This document shows, in pieces, positions 22,230 through 33,484 of a DNA stretch of 64,000 bases. The stretch is from the NCBI GenBank assembly GCA_963971405.1, contig OZ020490.1:21229464-21293463 (forward strand), written 5' to 3'. The translations under genes and the position numbers were made by a program. Numbering within the stretch: the stretch's first letter is position 1; every line of letters begins with the position of its first letter. This stretch comes from Psococerastis gibbosa (Eukaryota; Arthropoda; Insecta; Psocodea; Psocidae). The notes under the pieces were generated by a model. It did not search any database. It saw only the letters and a list, made by a program, of their open reading frames with translations, and had not been told where the DNA came from.

Positions 22230-22945
22230 CCAAATGAATAATGTAAGTTAATTCATTTATTAGAACACACTCCAATGCCATGGACCATATTAAATTTCTG
22301 AATGACTACCCGGTACTGGTTACTGGCATGTAAGAGTAAATTAATATCTTAAATTGAACAATTTTGAGTATTCAGTATTTATTAATTAATGAATAGCATA
22401 ATACAATCACTAAATATCAAAGGGCCCCACTAAGTGCACCCTGTAAAGGGGACTTATGTCGTGGCCCATATGAATTCTGTATTGCAAAATACTCGCTAAA
22501 AAATTGTAACCATAGTTATTCCTTCCAATTATCCAAATTAAGGTAATACAATAGGTTGAATTCGAGAGGGATTCAACCATATTTAGCTTAATCAGATTCC
22601 AATGTCTATAATTTCTATGGCATTTACTGGTCGATTGGCTTATAATGAATGAATTGTTTTTGTTGATTTGCGGTGGTGATGGTGTGGTCGGTGGATGATT
22701 TAGGTAAGGGGGGGGGGATTTTTATTTGAACATGTGGGGTTCCCATCATGACTGTATTTCCGATTGGCCGCCATTCAATCAATTAAAGCTCTAGGGTTTC
22801 TAATTTTGGGAATATGCATTATCCATTATTCAAAAAATTTCAAAAAAAAAATCTAATAGTCTGCTTGCACCCTGATTCCTGATTGGTCCACCAGAGGGAA
22901 CGACAACCTCAATAAAGATGGTGATTTCCTATCAGAAACAATGAA
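22230..22945. other. No gene recognised
   Basis: AT-rich sequence with a poly(G) run at about 22708-22717. Nothing else recognised. Confidence 0.5.
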
Positions 22946-22954
22946 TAAATAAAT

Positions 22955-23162
22955 TAATATTGACTTTTTTGTTCTATTACTAAACGGAGTTAAGGCTATA
23001 CAACCCTCCCTTACACTCAAGTACTAGTAGGAAGACCCGGGACCACCTGTCTTACATACCCTCCGAGAATGGGCAAAAAATTTGGCAAGTGTCGGACTCG
23101 AACCAACAACCTTTCGGGTGAAAGTCGGAGTCTGTACCATTGCTCTACATGTCCTGACCATG
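22955..23162 (-). repeat. SINE family B copy, near complete
   Basis: On the minus strand a tRNA-like head (GTCAGGACATGTAGAGCAAT, TTCACCCGAAAGG, GGTTCGAGTCCGACAC) is followed by a body with GGTCCCGGGTCTTCC and a tail TTTAGTAATAGAAC plus A-rich sequence. The A-box- and B-box-like motifs are spaced as in pol III tRNA-derived SINEs. Confidence 0.75.
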
Positions 23163-23292
23163 TGTATGTATATTTTGTTTTTTTCAAATGTATTTTTATC
23201 TTTTTTTCTTCAAACGTCTACTATACCTAGGTATAATATATATATTTTAAATTTACTAGTAAATGTACTCTACTGGCTTTGTTAATTAATTA

Positions 23293-24130
23293 AAGAACCG
23301 GTCCGAGTTTACTCGAACATGCTTTCCAATTTATCAATTAGTAGATAGAGAAAATGAGTAATTTCATGGTAAATAATTTTCCTAATGTTAAATTTCGGAC
23401 ACCCGGGGGGGGGGGGGGTTGACCACCTGACGTCACTGGAGGTGAAGTAAATTCTAGATAGGTCAGACATTACATTACATTACCACACAGCAATAATTGC
23501 AGGGCACGCAATGCATCTGAGCGTGAATTTTCATTTTTTCAAAAACATTTTTTTTTCTTCACAAAACCAAATAGTTTTTTGGGAAAGCAACATGTCCGGT
23601 TTCGTTACTCAAGTTACACCTAAAACATGCCTGAAGGTAGATATCATCGATAGAAAGGTTTCGCAGAAAAATTATTTTTTAGTCATTTTTCATTAAAATT
23701 TAGTTATTTTTATTTTTTTACCCCCAGAAGCAAACTATCATGGGGCAAGCGACCCCCGCATTTTGTTAACATTACTAACGTCTACAATATATGCGAATTT
23801 AAAAGAAATCGTTGGAGCCGTTTTTGAGAAATAATTTTTTTATACGTTTTTTTTTAAGTTTTTTGAGAATAAAACCCCCCCAAATTGAGTTAGCCCAAAA
23901 TAAAAATAAATGGTCTTGTGAACCTACATGCCAAATGTCATCAAAATCGACCGAGTAGTTTGCCCGGAAATTGATGAGCAGACAGACAGAGCGACAGACA
24001 GACAGACATTTCGTGAAAACCACTTTTGTGGGTTCCTGGGACCTCAAAACGTGTAAATCCGTTGAAATCTCGGAATCGAAAATTTGGACCATCACAAAGC
24101 TTTCCTTATACTACGTATAAATTGGAAAGC
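23293..24130 (+). repeat. Interspersed repeat family R, copy 1
   Basis: It begins AGAACCGGTCCGAGTTTACT and ends ATAAATTGGAAAGC. The terminal block GCTTTCCAATTTAT is inverted at the end. It contains a poly(G) run (about 23405-23419), a CAGA tetranucleotide run (about 23980-24008) and CGTTGAAATCTCGGAATCGA. Full-length relatives are at 42225 and 47202. No coding capacity is seen; the class is unknown. Confidence 0.75.
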
Positions 24131-24412
24131 AAAAATTAAAAGTAAATAAAACCAACAAATTATGGGGTGCTAATTTTCTATGCAGCATGTCCTGTTAAGG
24201 GGATTGGTTAATGACATCAATTTCAGAATGGGGAGGAGGATGCGACCAAGGTGCTGAGTAAGCTTAATGCTGACAAATTTGTCTTAGTTGTGTATTAATT
24301 AATGCTAATACGCTCTTATCACGTAATGGGTTAAGAGTAAAGCCTTAATCAGGGGCAATATCGTTCATCATCTTGCTGTATTGCATATGTTGTACTTGCA
24401 TTATACATATGT

Positions 24413-24783
24413 CAGAGCATAATTTAAGAAATTTTCACTGGGTGGCAAAAATTGTAATCCTATTCTATATAGTGTAAATTTCGCTTTTATCCACCCCCCC
24501 CCCCTCGGCCCCGCATAGATAAGTTTACATTAGGTCTACTATCCTGTTTGCTGCTGCCATGGCTTCTTCGGTCACGTTAAAAACAAAATTGGCGCCATAA
24601 TATACGACGGACAACGAAACTTTTGACTATTTTCTAATTATTTCTAATTTCTAGTTTTTGTTAGTCTTGGAATTTGAAATTTGTGCCCAATTTGTGTGGG
24701 GCAATATGCCCAAAAGTAGGGGGCAAAATCACCTCACTGGAGGGCACGCTTGCCCCAATGAGGCTTCCTTAAAATATGCTCTG
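24413..24783. mobile_element. hAT-like MITE, sister of 21812
   Basis: The ends CAGAGCAT..ATGCTCTG and the body are the inverted counterpart of the element at 21812-22221. The 8-bp flanks do not match well, so the target duplication has decayed. A poly(C) run lies near 24493-24505. Confidence 0.75.
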
Positions 24784-25053
24784 ATTCATTTAGAGATATA
24801 ATAGATAGAATTCTGTTATTTTGTTCTGAGTTTGCCCATATGGAAAATAAAGACAATTTTCTTTCCATCTTTATTGTCAGCCCTGCCGGTTGAATTTTTC
24901 ATTTCCCGCTATTTTTTGTTTTGCTGTTGGAACCCTGCAAATGGGGTCACATTTCTTTTGACCACCTTTGTGATTTCTTTTGACATTTCCTCCTACGTTT
25001 CACCGCTATCGGCCTTACATAGCTTACGGTTAGGTGCTATTGATTCTATTTAA

Positions 25054-25204
25054 GGCGCCAATCTCACCGACGTCTATATAGTGATAGTAATGGTGATATT
25101 GACGTGATTGACGTGGTAGCAGACATTAAAGACAGTCTAAAAATGTCTGCTACCACGTCAATATCACCATTACTATCACTATTGACGTCGGTGTGATTGG
25201 CGCC
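25054..25204. mobile_element. Foldback element, about 151 bp
   Basis: The ends GGCGCCAATCTCACCGACGT and complement are almost a complete palindrome. The arms share TTGACGTGGTAGCAGACATT with the 13939 family but carry a different middle cassette (ATAGTGATAGTAATGG). TTA occurs outside both ends, one base off at the left. It lies about 130 bp upstream of the first gene exon. Confidence 0.8.
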
Positions 25205-25317
25205 TTATTATCTATGGTTTACACCGAGTGTGCTCTGAATTCTATTCAGATAAGTCGCCGCTCTGCTGTATTTAAACTAGACGACCATATTAAATTAGAC
25301 AGCTTCCTCAATGCATC

Positions 25318-25332
25318 TTTCTTTTCTTTCAG
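25318..25332 (+). other. Putative 3' splice site in 5' UTR
   Basis: The pyrimidine tract TCTTTCTTTTCTTTCAG ends at 25332 and is a strong acceptor. It suggests that the first coding exon starts at 25333 and that a non-coding exon lies upstream. The promoter was not identified. Confidence 0.5.
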
Positions 25333-25467
25333 ATGCAATAAGTGCCACCTACGGTCCAGCCCTAAATTAAACCCGCTCCGGGAACTATACAGGAAAACCG
25401 ATTAACTTCCAACCATGGCGCGGTGACAAAGGAAATAGGCGCGTATGGTGAGGTGGCTTCTTACACT
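25333..25467 (+). promoter_or_regulatory. 5' leader with three upstream ATGs
   Basis: Upstream ATGs lie at 25333 (two codons then stop), at 25415 in a strong start context (AACCATGG; three codons then stop) and at 25445 (31 codons, overlapping the main start and ending at 25540). The main frame is closed by an in-frame TAA at 25363-25365, which makes 25468 its first ATG. Such leaders usually lower translation of the main frame. That effect is an inference here. Confidence 0.5.
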
Positions 25468-25711
25468 ATGCTGGAAGGGCCCTCCTCCAAGTCTTCGCCG
25501 CTGCACTTGGACATCACGGTTTCCTTCCTCTGGGTCCTAACGCCCCTCTTGGCCACCACATCGGTTGCCATCGTGACGGTTGCTATGACTACAAATCAGT
25601 GGCTGCACACGCAGGAGAACATGTCGAATCCGTCCTACAACGGGACGGGGGACAATGAGTATTTGCCCAAGTCGACGGTTTCGGGGCTTTGGAAGCTTTG
25701 CACTACAAAAC
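25468..25711 (+). CDS. Stargazin-like gamma subunit, coding exon 1
   Basis: This encodes residues 1-81 plus the first base of codon 82 of a four-pass membrane protein of the claudin/PMP22/CACNG superfamily. Insect relatives (stg1) and vertebrate TARPs are thought to act as auxiliary subunits of ion channels or glutamate receptors at the plasma membrane. A short cytosolic N-terminus is followed by a first membrane segment at about residues 17-40. The first extracellular loop has W45, N-glycosylation sequons at N51 and N58, and the family signature GLW (73-75) with C78. The start is the first in-frame ATG after a stop at 25363. The donor AAAC|GTAAGT at 25712 leaves phase 1. The next exon is 20.9 kb away, and a MITE sits only 33 bp past the donor. 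Confidence 0.85.
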
Positions 25712-25744
25712 GTAAGTTTTCTGATTAGTTCGTATCGTAGAAAG

Positions 25745-26040
25745 TAGGGCTCTATATTAGACAGGTATTGTCAGCCGCCATTTTGTATCCATTTTAAGTC
25801 TGGTGTATAAGCAAAGCATTGGGTGTTTACCTATTTATTTTTAGAAAATTATCCTTGTTTATTTATTATTATTTAAAAAAAAAACGTTCTACCCATTAGG
25901 GAAGTGTTTAATAAAAAAATACTAAAACGTGTTTTCGTTATTTTCAATCTTTAAGTTTCTTACAATATACTTACCATATAGGAATTATAGGATACAAAAT
26001 GGCGAATGACAATACCCGAGTATATTAGCCTAGTGCCTTA
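25745..26040. mobile_element. hAT-like MITE, sister of 21260
   Basis: The ends and the CCGCCATTTTG block match the copy at 21260-21542. The flanking 8-mers GTAGAAAG and TTAGAAAG match at 7 of 8. It lies at the very start of intron 1, just after the splice donor. Confidence 0.8.
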
Positions 26041-26048
26041 TTAGAAAG

Positions 26049-26592
26049 AATATTGTCTCTAGTCTTTTTACTGTATAATATTTGGCCTTTTATGTGTAAA
26101 CACGGGTTTTTCGAGCCAGTCGATTTGCAAAATTGCTGGCTAAAGAAACATTGGAATATTGAAGAATATGATTAAATAAAGAAAATAAGAGGAAAATTAA
26201 TTGATATAAATTTAAAGTGTGTTGTCGCCAATGTTGCAATCGGGGTTAATTCCATTTTCGAAAATGCTAAATGACGATTTTGCTACTTACAGCCATGACT
26301 ACATTACATCAGAAAAATCAATCAAACATGTTATGTATACTCTTGGTTCCCTTGTGATACAAGTCTATCTTAAGTTTGATACAATTTCCATGAATTACCT
26401 CGTGTATTTTTGATAGCTGTAATATGGATTTTCATTGGTGCAATGTTGACTAATGATGGAATAAAATACCATAATTAATTATTACGCTATAGCCAATGAA
26501 GTTGATGTTTCCACAACTTACAAATTTAATGAAACATACACAAAGCATATATGCATTGACTATCGATCAGAATTCTCAGTTTTCCAATGCAA
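26049..26592. other. Intron 1, nothing recognised
   Basis: AT-rich intronic sequence. The 64-codon frame at 26219 has no motif. Confidence 0.5.
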
Positions 26593-26596
26593 TTAA

Positions 26597-26974
26597 CAGT
26601 GTACAGGCCGTAGGAAATTGGCAGCTCGAAATATAGTACTTTTTATTTTTTATTTAATTAATTAACTAAGCAAGTTATTAAAGATTTAGCTCATTTAAGT
26701 TGTATAAGACTACTTCATGCGTCATAAGGTATTTTTAATTTTTGAAATTGTAGTTTTTTCATATACACGATAAGTAATTTATACTCTGTAATTTATAAAT
26801 TATTATAGTGATTATGAAAAAAAAACTACCATTTCGAAAGTTAAAAATTCTTTATTATATGATGCATGAAGTTGTCTTCTCATGAGCCAATCTTTTATAA
26901 CTTGCTTAGTTAATTAAATAAAAAATAAAAAGTACTAAATTTCGGGCTGCCAATTTCCTACGGTCTGTTCACTC
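26597..26974. mobile_element. piggyBac-like MITE, 378 bp
   Basis: TTAA lies directly outside both ends (26593-26596, 26975-26978), the hallmark target of piggyBac-type elements. The ends are inverted repeats (CAGTGTACAGGCCGTAGG and GAGTGAACAGACCGTAGG), and the inner arms extend the match to about 80 bp. The interior is AT-rich and non-coding. A relative lies at 48226-48568. Confidence 0.8.
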
Positions 26975-26978
26975 TTAA

Positions 26979-27835
26979 GGAAGGCATAAAAACAGGCATA
27001 AATTACTTAATATTTTGAGTAGAGGTAGACGAAACCTCGTTTTCAATGTACCATAAAGGCTATTACTATAAAATCATCTACAGCATGAAAAAAATGAATG
27101 GATTTTACATAGCAAGAAAATGAATAATTTTCAAAAAAAATGGTTTCACAGGAACAGTAGAAATAAATCACTTTAGGATAAGCTGAAAACTGAAGCCTCT
27201 TATACATAAACTTGCATAAGAAAACGTGCCGAAGCAAAATAAGGAGGAAACGCAGTAAGTCTTAAAATGTATCTATAAAATTGCAAATCCTTTTTTTAAA
27301 AGCAGAACAGTGGTTAGTAATTCCCTGGGTTAAGGGTGGATAATCTGGCTCTAAAACATCACGGACGGGTATATATGCGCGGGATAGGGTTTGCCCCTGT
27401 ACAAGAGGGGAAATCTCTGCTCTCTATATCATCTTCGCCCCATTGCCTTCAGCGCTATGGCTTTATGACCGTGTTTCAACCAAAATTTTCGCTGGGCAAA
27501 AACCGTTTTCCCCTATTGTGTTAAAAGGGTTGGCCGTCACGAATGCGGCTCCCGCGTATATTACATATTTAAAACATGAATCTCATAATGGCTGGTAAAA
27601 ATTCGGTATGTTGCTGTCAAGCCTGGTGAGCCAGGGGGACGGGTATAAAAGGCTAGCTGGATCGAAATGATAGTATAAAAATGTTTGAATGAAAAATCTT
27701 GTACGTTTTAGAATCCCCCTGTTAGTACATTATTCATGTGGAAGAGCTCCTATAACGGAAGTGCTCCATGGCGTACGTCCCACGGCCTTTTTATTACACA
27801 GTATATTTAAATTTGTTATATTATTGTATATAGGA
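26979..27835. other. Intron 1, nothing recognised
   Basis: Short frames around 27043-27524 have no motif. No repeat ends noticed. Confidence 0.5.
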
Positions 27836-28260
27836 ATAAAATGTGACTGAAAGCCAGTGTTATTATCTACGATAATTGCAATTAACATTTATTACGACAG
27901 ATGAACGATTTCAATATGACGTCCAGCCCAAACAATGTGAAAATAATTTCATACTTAAGGACATTCATAGTCATCATTGCGGTTCGAAATTTGGAACACA
28001 AGCGTGTTTTTTTTGTTGGTGATGTAGTCGGGAATAGAATGGGGTCAATTATTTTCATTTATAAGTTTTTTTACATTTTAAATACGTAATACGTAACATT
28101 GAGGAAAAGCGGGGTGGGCGGACTCGGCGCTAGTGTGAAATATTTTCTGATATCATTTGCAAGGGAGAAAGACCACCACCCCGTGTAGCGGGGTCTGGGC
28201 TTGCATGAAATCTCCCTACAGCTGATCGGCCCTAGCCGAAAGGGATTTTTTCAAAAACAT
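27836..28260. repeat. Dispersed repeat, copy 1 of a pair
   Basis: It shares AATAAAATGTGACTGAAA, GATGAACGATTTCAA, AGCGGGGT..CGGCGCT and CATGAAATCTCCCT blocks, in the same order, with about 43968-44250. Non-coding; class unknown. Confidence 0.6.
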
Positions 28261-30130
28261 TAAAGCAATTAGCTAAAAAAATATAAAAAAATGCTCAAAA
28301 CTCACATGCTAGGTGATGAAGTAGTGGTAGCTCTCACGTGGAAGCGCCGACAGAACTGACCGAACGCATTTTGTCGGGAAATGACAGAATCGGATTCAGC
28401 ACCCCTAAAAACATAAAAAACGGAAAAAAAATCGAAGCCGAAATAACTTTCCTGGAACAGGCAAACTTTTCTTACAAATTTACCATATTAATTGTGCCAT
28501 GTTCGTCTTATATTGTATATCAGAATATTATTAACCATACTTTACGCCGAATATACTGTATTATATGGAACCTGTAACCTGTCATCTCTGTTACAATTTC
28601 TCAAAGTACAAGGAGCTTAAACCTATATGATGTTAATCGAACTTAATCCTGACGTAATGCACCTAGAAGTGGGGGCTTATGCTCGCTTCCTTAAACTAAC
28701 CTTTTGCAAAATTTAACAGAGCGAAGGTGAAAAGGCCCCTGTCACGTAAATTGATAATTGTGTCACGGAGTTTCACAACATCACAGACTTCTTCTTAAGT
28801 TTTATTTCCTCTTTTTCTACCACCGGATATTGCGAAAGGCCGTGACGTCATTAAGCTAGTCATTTGTTTCAAACAACCTCCGCTTTAGTGCGTTTCTCTT
28901 TGTTTTGCAATTTCCAAAATTTTCACCCTTTTAATTTGAGTTTGTAAGATTTAGGGATTTTACTACGAGCCCCCGCATTGTTGTATTATTTTAAAATGAA
29001 AATTAAGCCTCCCGATGTTTTGAAAATCCACTTAGAGCGGGCTCGCGATACTTTCAATAATATCCAAAAAATCCTAGTAGCTGTCTTCCCTTCGCCATTG
29101 GGAAAGACAGCGTCCCAAATTCGGCAGTAATCCGGAAGGAGGTTCTTCCACCAGCTCTCAGGGTTGTCGTGCATCGGCGTCTTTATTATAAGTGACTCCC
29201 GTAAACGTAAAACCGATCAGCCACCCCTATTTATTGGATATACAAAATTGTGTGTATTTCCCTCGGGGGCCCTATTCTAGCAAACAAACTCCAACCGAAT
29301 TCCGGCTACCTTTGATGTTGTTTGCTAATCTTTCAGCCCCCAGATAACGGAAATTGGATTATGTTGAAACACTGTCGGTTATTTCGTTTTCCCATCCAAT
29401 GCAGCAGCCATGTCAGGATGTCACTGACTATTGAAAACATAAATTACTTTATCGGTATGAAATATGCCTCCAATGCCATTGTGGAGTAATTTTGCCGCGC
29501 TAAGTTATACGTTTCCCAGTAAGTATTATTTTTTCTGAACATATTTGGTGCGATTGGCGTAGCTTGTGGAATTATTATTTATTATTATTAACATATACAT
29601 ATATATAGTATATAGCTACCCTACTCCTCTCTATGTTCAATTATTGACTGTATAATGCCGACAAGTTCAAGTTTGAATGCATAAATTATTTATTTACTTT
29701 ATTTTATCCAATACTATATAATGTTGACGAATTCAAGATTGGATTATTAGTTTTATTATTAAATATTATATTAAATAAGTATGTGTACAAGCGCCAGATA
29801 GTGTAAGTCGCACACGGGCCCTGTCTTGCGATATGGACTGAAAAAAAAAACACATTGTAACGTGGCACTGAACAACTGTTATACTATGTTATATTATAGC
29901 CCTAACTTAGGCTTAGTAATAGAACAAAAAAGCCAATATTTTATGTATACATTTTTAAATAGTCGTAGGCCCCCAACAGTGGCGTTTGTCATATTAAATA
30001 TATTCTGGCTTTATATGGTATACCTATATAATACTGACATTAAATTAACTTACTGTAGGTTAAAGAGGCAACCTCCGCGTTACTGAAAGTTCGTTCATTG
30101 TTGACATCCTCCTCAGTTTAGAACTATAGT
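28261..30130. other. Intron 1, mostly unassigned
   Basis: A fragment at about 29904-29942 (GGCTTAGTAATAGAACAAAA) is the tail of SINE family B. A 62-codon minus frame (28986-29174) has a protein-like composition but no recognised motif. AT-rich microsatellite-like sequence lies at about 29570-29620. Confidence 0.5.
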
Positions 30131-31037
30131 AATACAAATTATCGCCATTATTATTATGTTTTAAAGACGTAGGCTGAAGCCTTTTGAGCAGTCATAAGGC
30201 ACTTTACAAGTCCGTGAGTTTTGTTTTGTTGACGAACACCGCCAAGTTCTCCATGGCGATGGCCCTGACTTGCAGGAGATCTGTGAAGGCAGCCCCCTGG
30301 CACTGGAGTCTTTCCCTTCTGAGAGCAGCACACTTGCAGAGAAGGTGTTCTGCCGTTTCCTCCTCCAGTCCACAGCGGCGACATTCCCTTCCTGTAGCCA
30401 GTCCCATTCTCTCCAGGTGGAGACGAAATGGCCCGTGCCCTGTCAGGAGTGCCGTTAAAGTACGGATGGTCCTCCGCCCATGCCTAAGCAAGTGGAGGCC
30501 ATACCTATCGCTTGGATCCGGAATGACAGCTTTGGAGTGTACCAGATCTCCAGTCGTCTCCCATTCCTTCCTAAAGGCCGCGAGAAGAAGGCTCTTTAAA
30601 TGCGGCCGGAGGTATGAAGGGCCATAGGTAAAACTGGTTCAGGTGCAGAGGGTACATTGCCTGACCCTTTTCTTGCTAGTAGATCCGCCGTATATCTCAC
30701 TGTGACCTGGGACCCATACCAGTTCCAGAGAATAGTGGTGTTGCTTGACTCTGCTCCCAATCTCCTTACATTCTGCAACCAAGCCAGACCGTGCAGAACA
30801 GCTTGCTAGCGCCGCAATCGCAGTCCTGGAGTCCAAGCAGATGGATATATGAGCTGTAGGTAAGCTTAAACACTTATGCAATGCACAAAGTATGGCATAC
30901 ATTTCTGCCTGAAAAACCGAAACATATGAACCCATACCTATTGATATTTCAATCCTGGGATCTTCGCAGAAGACGCCAGCACCCGCCATGCCCTTCATCA
31001 ATGAACCATCGGTATAAATAATGGTAATTATCGCCAA
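30131..31037 (-). mobile_element. LINE 3' half: RNase H and zinc-knuckle tail
   Basis: The minus frame 31037-30639 carries an RNase H domain: YTDGS (D10), QAEMYAI (E45), LDSRTA (D69) and VWVPGHS (H112). The remaining Asp region (ADLLARKG) continues in another frame near 30690, and the C-terminus, with CRRCGLEEETAEHLLCKC and a LTALLTGHGPFRLHLERMG lead, lies in a third frame (30204-30491). So at least two frameshifts separate the pieces. A gene order of RNase H followed by a Cys/His knuckle fits I/Jockey/R1-like LINEs. The 5' part, including the reverse transcriptase, is missing. It is antisense to the host gene inside intron 1. Confidence 0.85.
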
Positions 31038-31424
31038 CAGATGATTACAATTTGCAATTTCCCGCCATTAAAATGTTTTTAATTTACACTTTACAGTAAC
31101 TTAAGTGTTAATCTACACCCAAATTATTGGCTAAAAGATTACTTCAATTATAATTCAAATGATAACCAATCAAACCAAGTAAAATGTATGAAACAAGTAA
31201 AAAAAAAAGTGATATTCCTCTTTCCATAAGTTAATTTATAGGCGCAAACTTTTTGAAATTGACAACTCAATCAGATGAGCGTATTTTGCCACATTGTTTT
31301 ATTTATTTATTTCTATATGCAAGTTGTACATTGTTGCCAAATTTTGGGTGTAATCGCGGCTTTAGTCTCCAAGAGTAAAGAAATAACCGACGGAATGAAC
31401 ATTTAAATCCAAGTACTAAACAGC

Positions 31425-31700
31425 CAACGGCCTTACCATGTTGAGTCCATTGGAGCAGAGCATGTTTCAAACTGCGGCACAGCGTTGACCGGGGAACATG
31501 GTGGAACATGATAACGCGCTCAGACTATAACAGTCAGTCTACGTGCGTGTCGAGTCCTTGTCACCTCCGATTTAATCGTGTGACTACCATGTTTCCCAAG
31601 TGGTTCAGAATCCACTATAATCAGGAGGTACACCCTGTCAGTCAACTCCCCTTTCCCCGAGGTGAAAGAGTCTGCCCTTAGGGTGCCTCAAGTTAACAAA
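31425..31700. repeat. Dispersed repeat, copy 1 of a pair
   Basis: It shares ACCATGTTGAGTCCA, GTCACCTCCGATTTAATCG and GGTTCAGAATCCACTATAAT blocks with 62905-63110. Non-coding; possibly a SINE-like unit. Confidence 0.6.
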
Positions 31701-32308
31701 CAGACTCACTCCCCCCGCCAGGCTGACAGGGTAGCTTAAAGCAGAAATGCTTAAAGTAGGCGTTAGAAACAACAAGTACTAAACAGAATCGTAATTTCTC
31801 ATTCCATTCACCGTCCGAGAGAGGAAAAATCACGAGCTGCCAGTGGAGTTAAAGGAAACCGAAGCAATTTAGCCGGTTAAACCTGGAAGATAAAGAAGTG
31901 GAAATAAGGACTTTATAGTAAATATAAACGATAAAAATCGGAGGGGGGGGGGAGAACACTTGGTGTAATGAAGGGGTAAAGAGGACGGAGGGGGGATGAA
32001 GGCGGCCCCACGATCTTGGGACTAACAATAGTGATATGAAATGAGCCGTATTATTTCTGCTCTTGTGAATTTTCCCTGAGGAATCGCATTGGAAAATATT
32101 TGTTCATGTGGAATAAGAAAAGTCGCTCGACTGCAATTTGGAAATTTCTTCTTCCATTTCTTCTCAGACACTTTACTTTAATTTCATCCTTTCTTTATTG
32201 TATTACTTATTCGGATTCAAATAAACGGTCCCTGAACTCCGACGAGGGGAAAATTATTATCATAATTTCGGAACCGTCTGTTGAAACCGTTATGTTATTC
32301 ATTGCGAA
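31701..32308. other. Intron 1, nothing recognised
   Basis: A poly(G) run lies at about 31942-31951. No coding signal. Confidence 0.5.
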
Positions 32309-32705
32309 GGCGCTTATTCCACCGACCGGCTAGGGCTAAATACAAATACGGTGACGTGGCAACAGACATTCAAGACTTAGGTGGGGTTTCCACCGACCTC
32401 GCATTGCAGAATGCAAATGACTTTGCCGGAAATGTTTGTTTTACTCTATGCCATATAGTTAAAATTGATCAATGATCATAGAGTAAAATCACAAACAAAC
32501 AAACTAAAATTAAAAAATGGCGTCATGGGATATGTTAATTACAAACATTTTAATAGATTTCTATAAAAAGAAAAACAAACATTTCCGTCAATGTCATTTG
32601 CATTCTGCAATGCGAGGTCGATGGAAAACCCGCCTAAGTCTTGAATGTCTGTTACCACGTCACCGTATTTGTATTTAGCCCTAGCCGGTCGGTGGAATAT
32701 GCGGC
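32309..32705. mobile_element. Foldback element, about 397 bp
   Basis: The left arm starts GGCGCTTATTCCACCGACC, a second homologous start (GGTGGGGTTTCCACCGACC) follows exactly 71 bp later at 32380, and the right arm mirrors both. The centre contains the shared palindrome around GATCAATGATCATAGAGTA. The middle cassette of the outer unit (CTAGGGCTAAATACAAATAC) is shared with 54037. Confidence 0.85.
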
Positions 32706-32804
32706 GTAGGTAAGCGTGCCTGAGCTGCAATGAATTTTGGCGCCAACGCCAAATCTAGAGGCCGCCATTTTGTTTTATTATGTTAACACTTATATTTTTT
32801 TCAT

Positions 32805-32923
32805 TTAAAAAATGATGAGATTTTTGTTTTAAGGAGACTTTTATGTAGATACTTAATTTATAATAGATAAGTTAAGTATCTACATAATAGTCTCCTTAAA
32901 ACAAAAATCTCATCATTTTTTAA
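32805..32923. repeat. Hairpin with about 52-bp arms
   Basis: The arm containing GATGAGATTTTTGTTTTAAG and GTAGATACTTAA is repeated in inverse with very few mismatches after a short loop. It starts 99 bp beyond the foldback element. No terminal target duplication was identified. Confidence 0.85.
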
Positions 32924-32985
32924 TGCACAAATGATGAAAATATGACAAGTGGAATAACCGCCTTAAACCATATAATGCTCTAAAC

Positions 32986-33273
32986 CAGGGGTTCCCAATA
33001 TTTTTTATCCGTGGGCCACTAGATTATTTTATGATTTTTCCTGGTCCCCCATGACTGTTATACGATAATCGTTAAATTCAAGGGCCAAGATCAAGTAGCT
33101 TGTGCCTACAATTACGTGCTAATGTTTGATTAAATATTTAGAACTCGTATCGGGTGGATTTTGTTGCTTACTGTATTTTAGATCCAATTCCCAATAACTC
33201 AGCTGTTTTATTTTCTTATTTCTTACTTGGACCACCTGATATGTGTCTGTGGACCACAGGTTGAAAACCCCTG
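32986..33273. mobile_element. hAT-like MITE, 288 bp
   Basis: It starts CAGGGGTTCCCAA and ends in the complement of CAGGGGTTTTCAA. The flanking 8-mers CTCTAAAC and CTCTATAC match at 7 of 8. The terminal sequence is of the kind known from Charlie-type hAT elements. Non-coding. Confidence 0.85.
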
Positions 33274-33484
33274 CTCTATACACGCCGTGTTAATGACGGC
33301 ACACACTGGCAAAAGTGCATAAGCAGCCGCTTTTTATTTTCAAGTTTTGTTTAGTTAATTAATTAATTAATTGGAGGGAGAGAACATTTTTTATCTGTGG
33401 TAAAACTTAGTTAATATTCAAATAGGAACTCTTAACGATCAGTCCGTTATTTTTTTAAAGAACAAAATAAGTTAGTCACTCGGT

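Noticed and set aside
25415-25426. ATG at 25415 as the gamma subunit start
   Set aside because: It is in another frame and stops after three codons. The stargazin frame's first ATG is 25468.
25423-25467. Start of the gamma subunit at GTG 25423
   Set aside because: A GTG start is very unlikely for a eukaryotic nuclear gene, and an in-frame ATG with family-like length follows at 25468.
28986-29174. 62-codon minus frame with protein-like composition (WWKNLLPDYCRIWDAVFPNG)
   Set aside because: I found no known motif, no second exon and no repeat partner. It may be an old coding fragment but cannot be supported.
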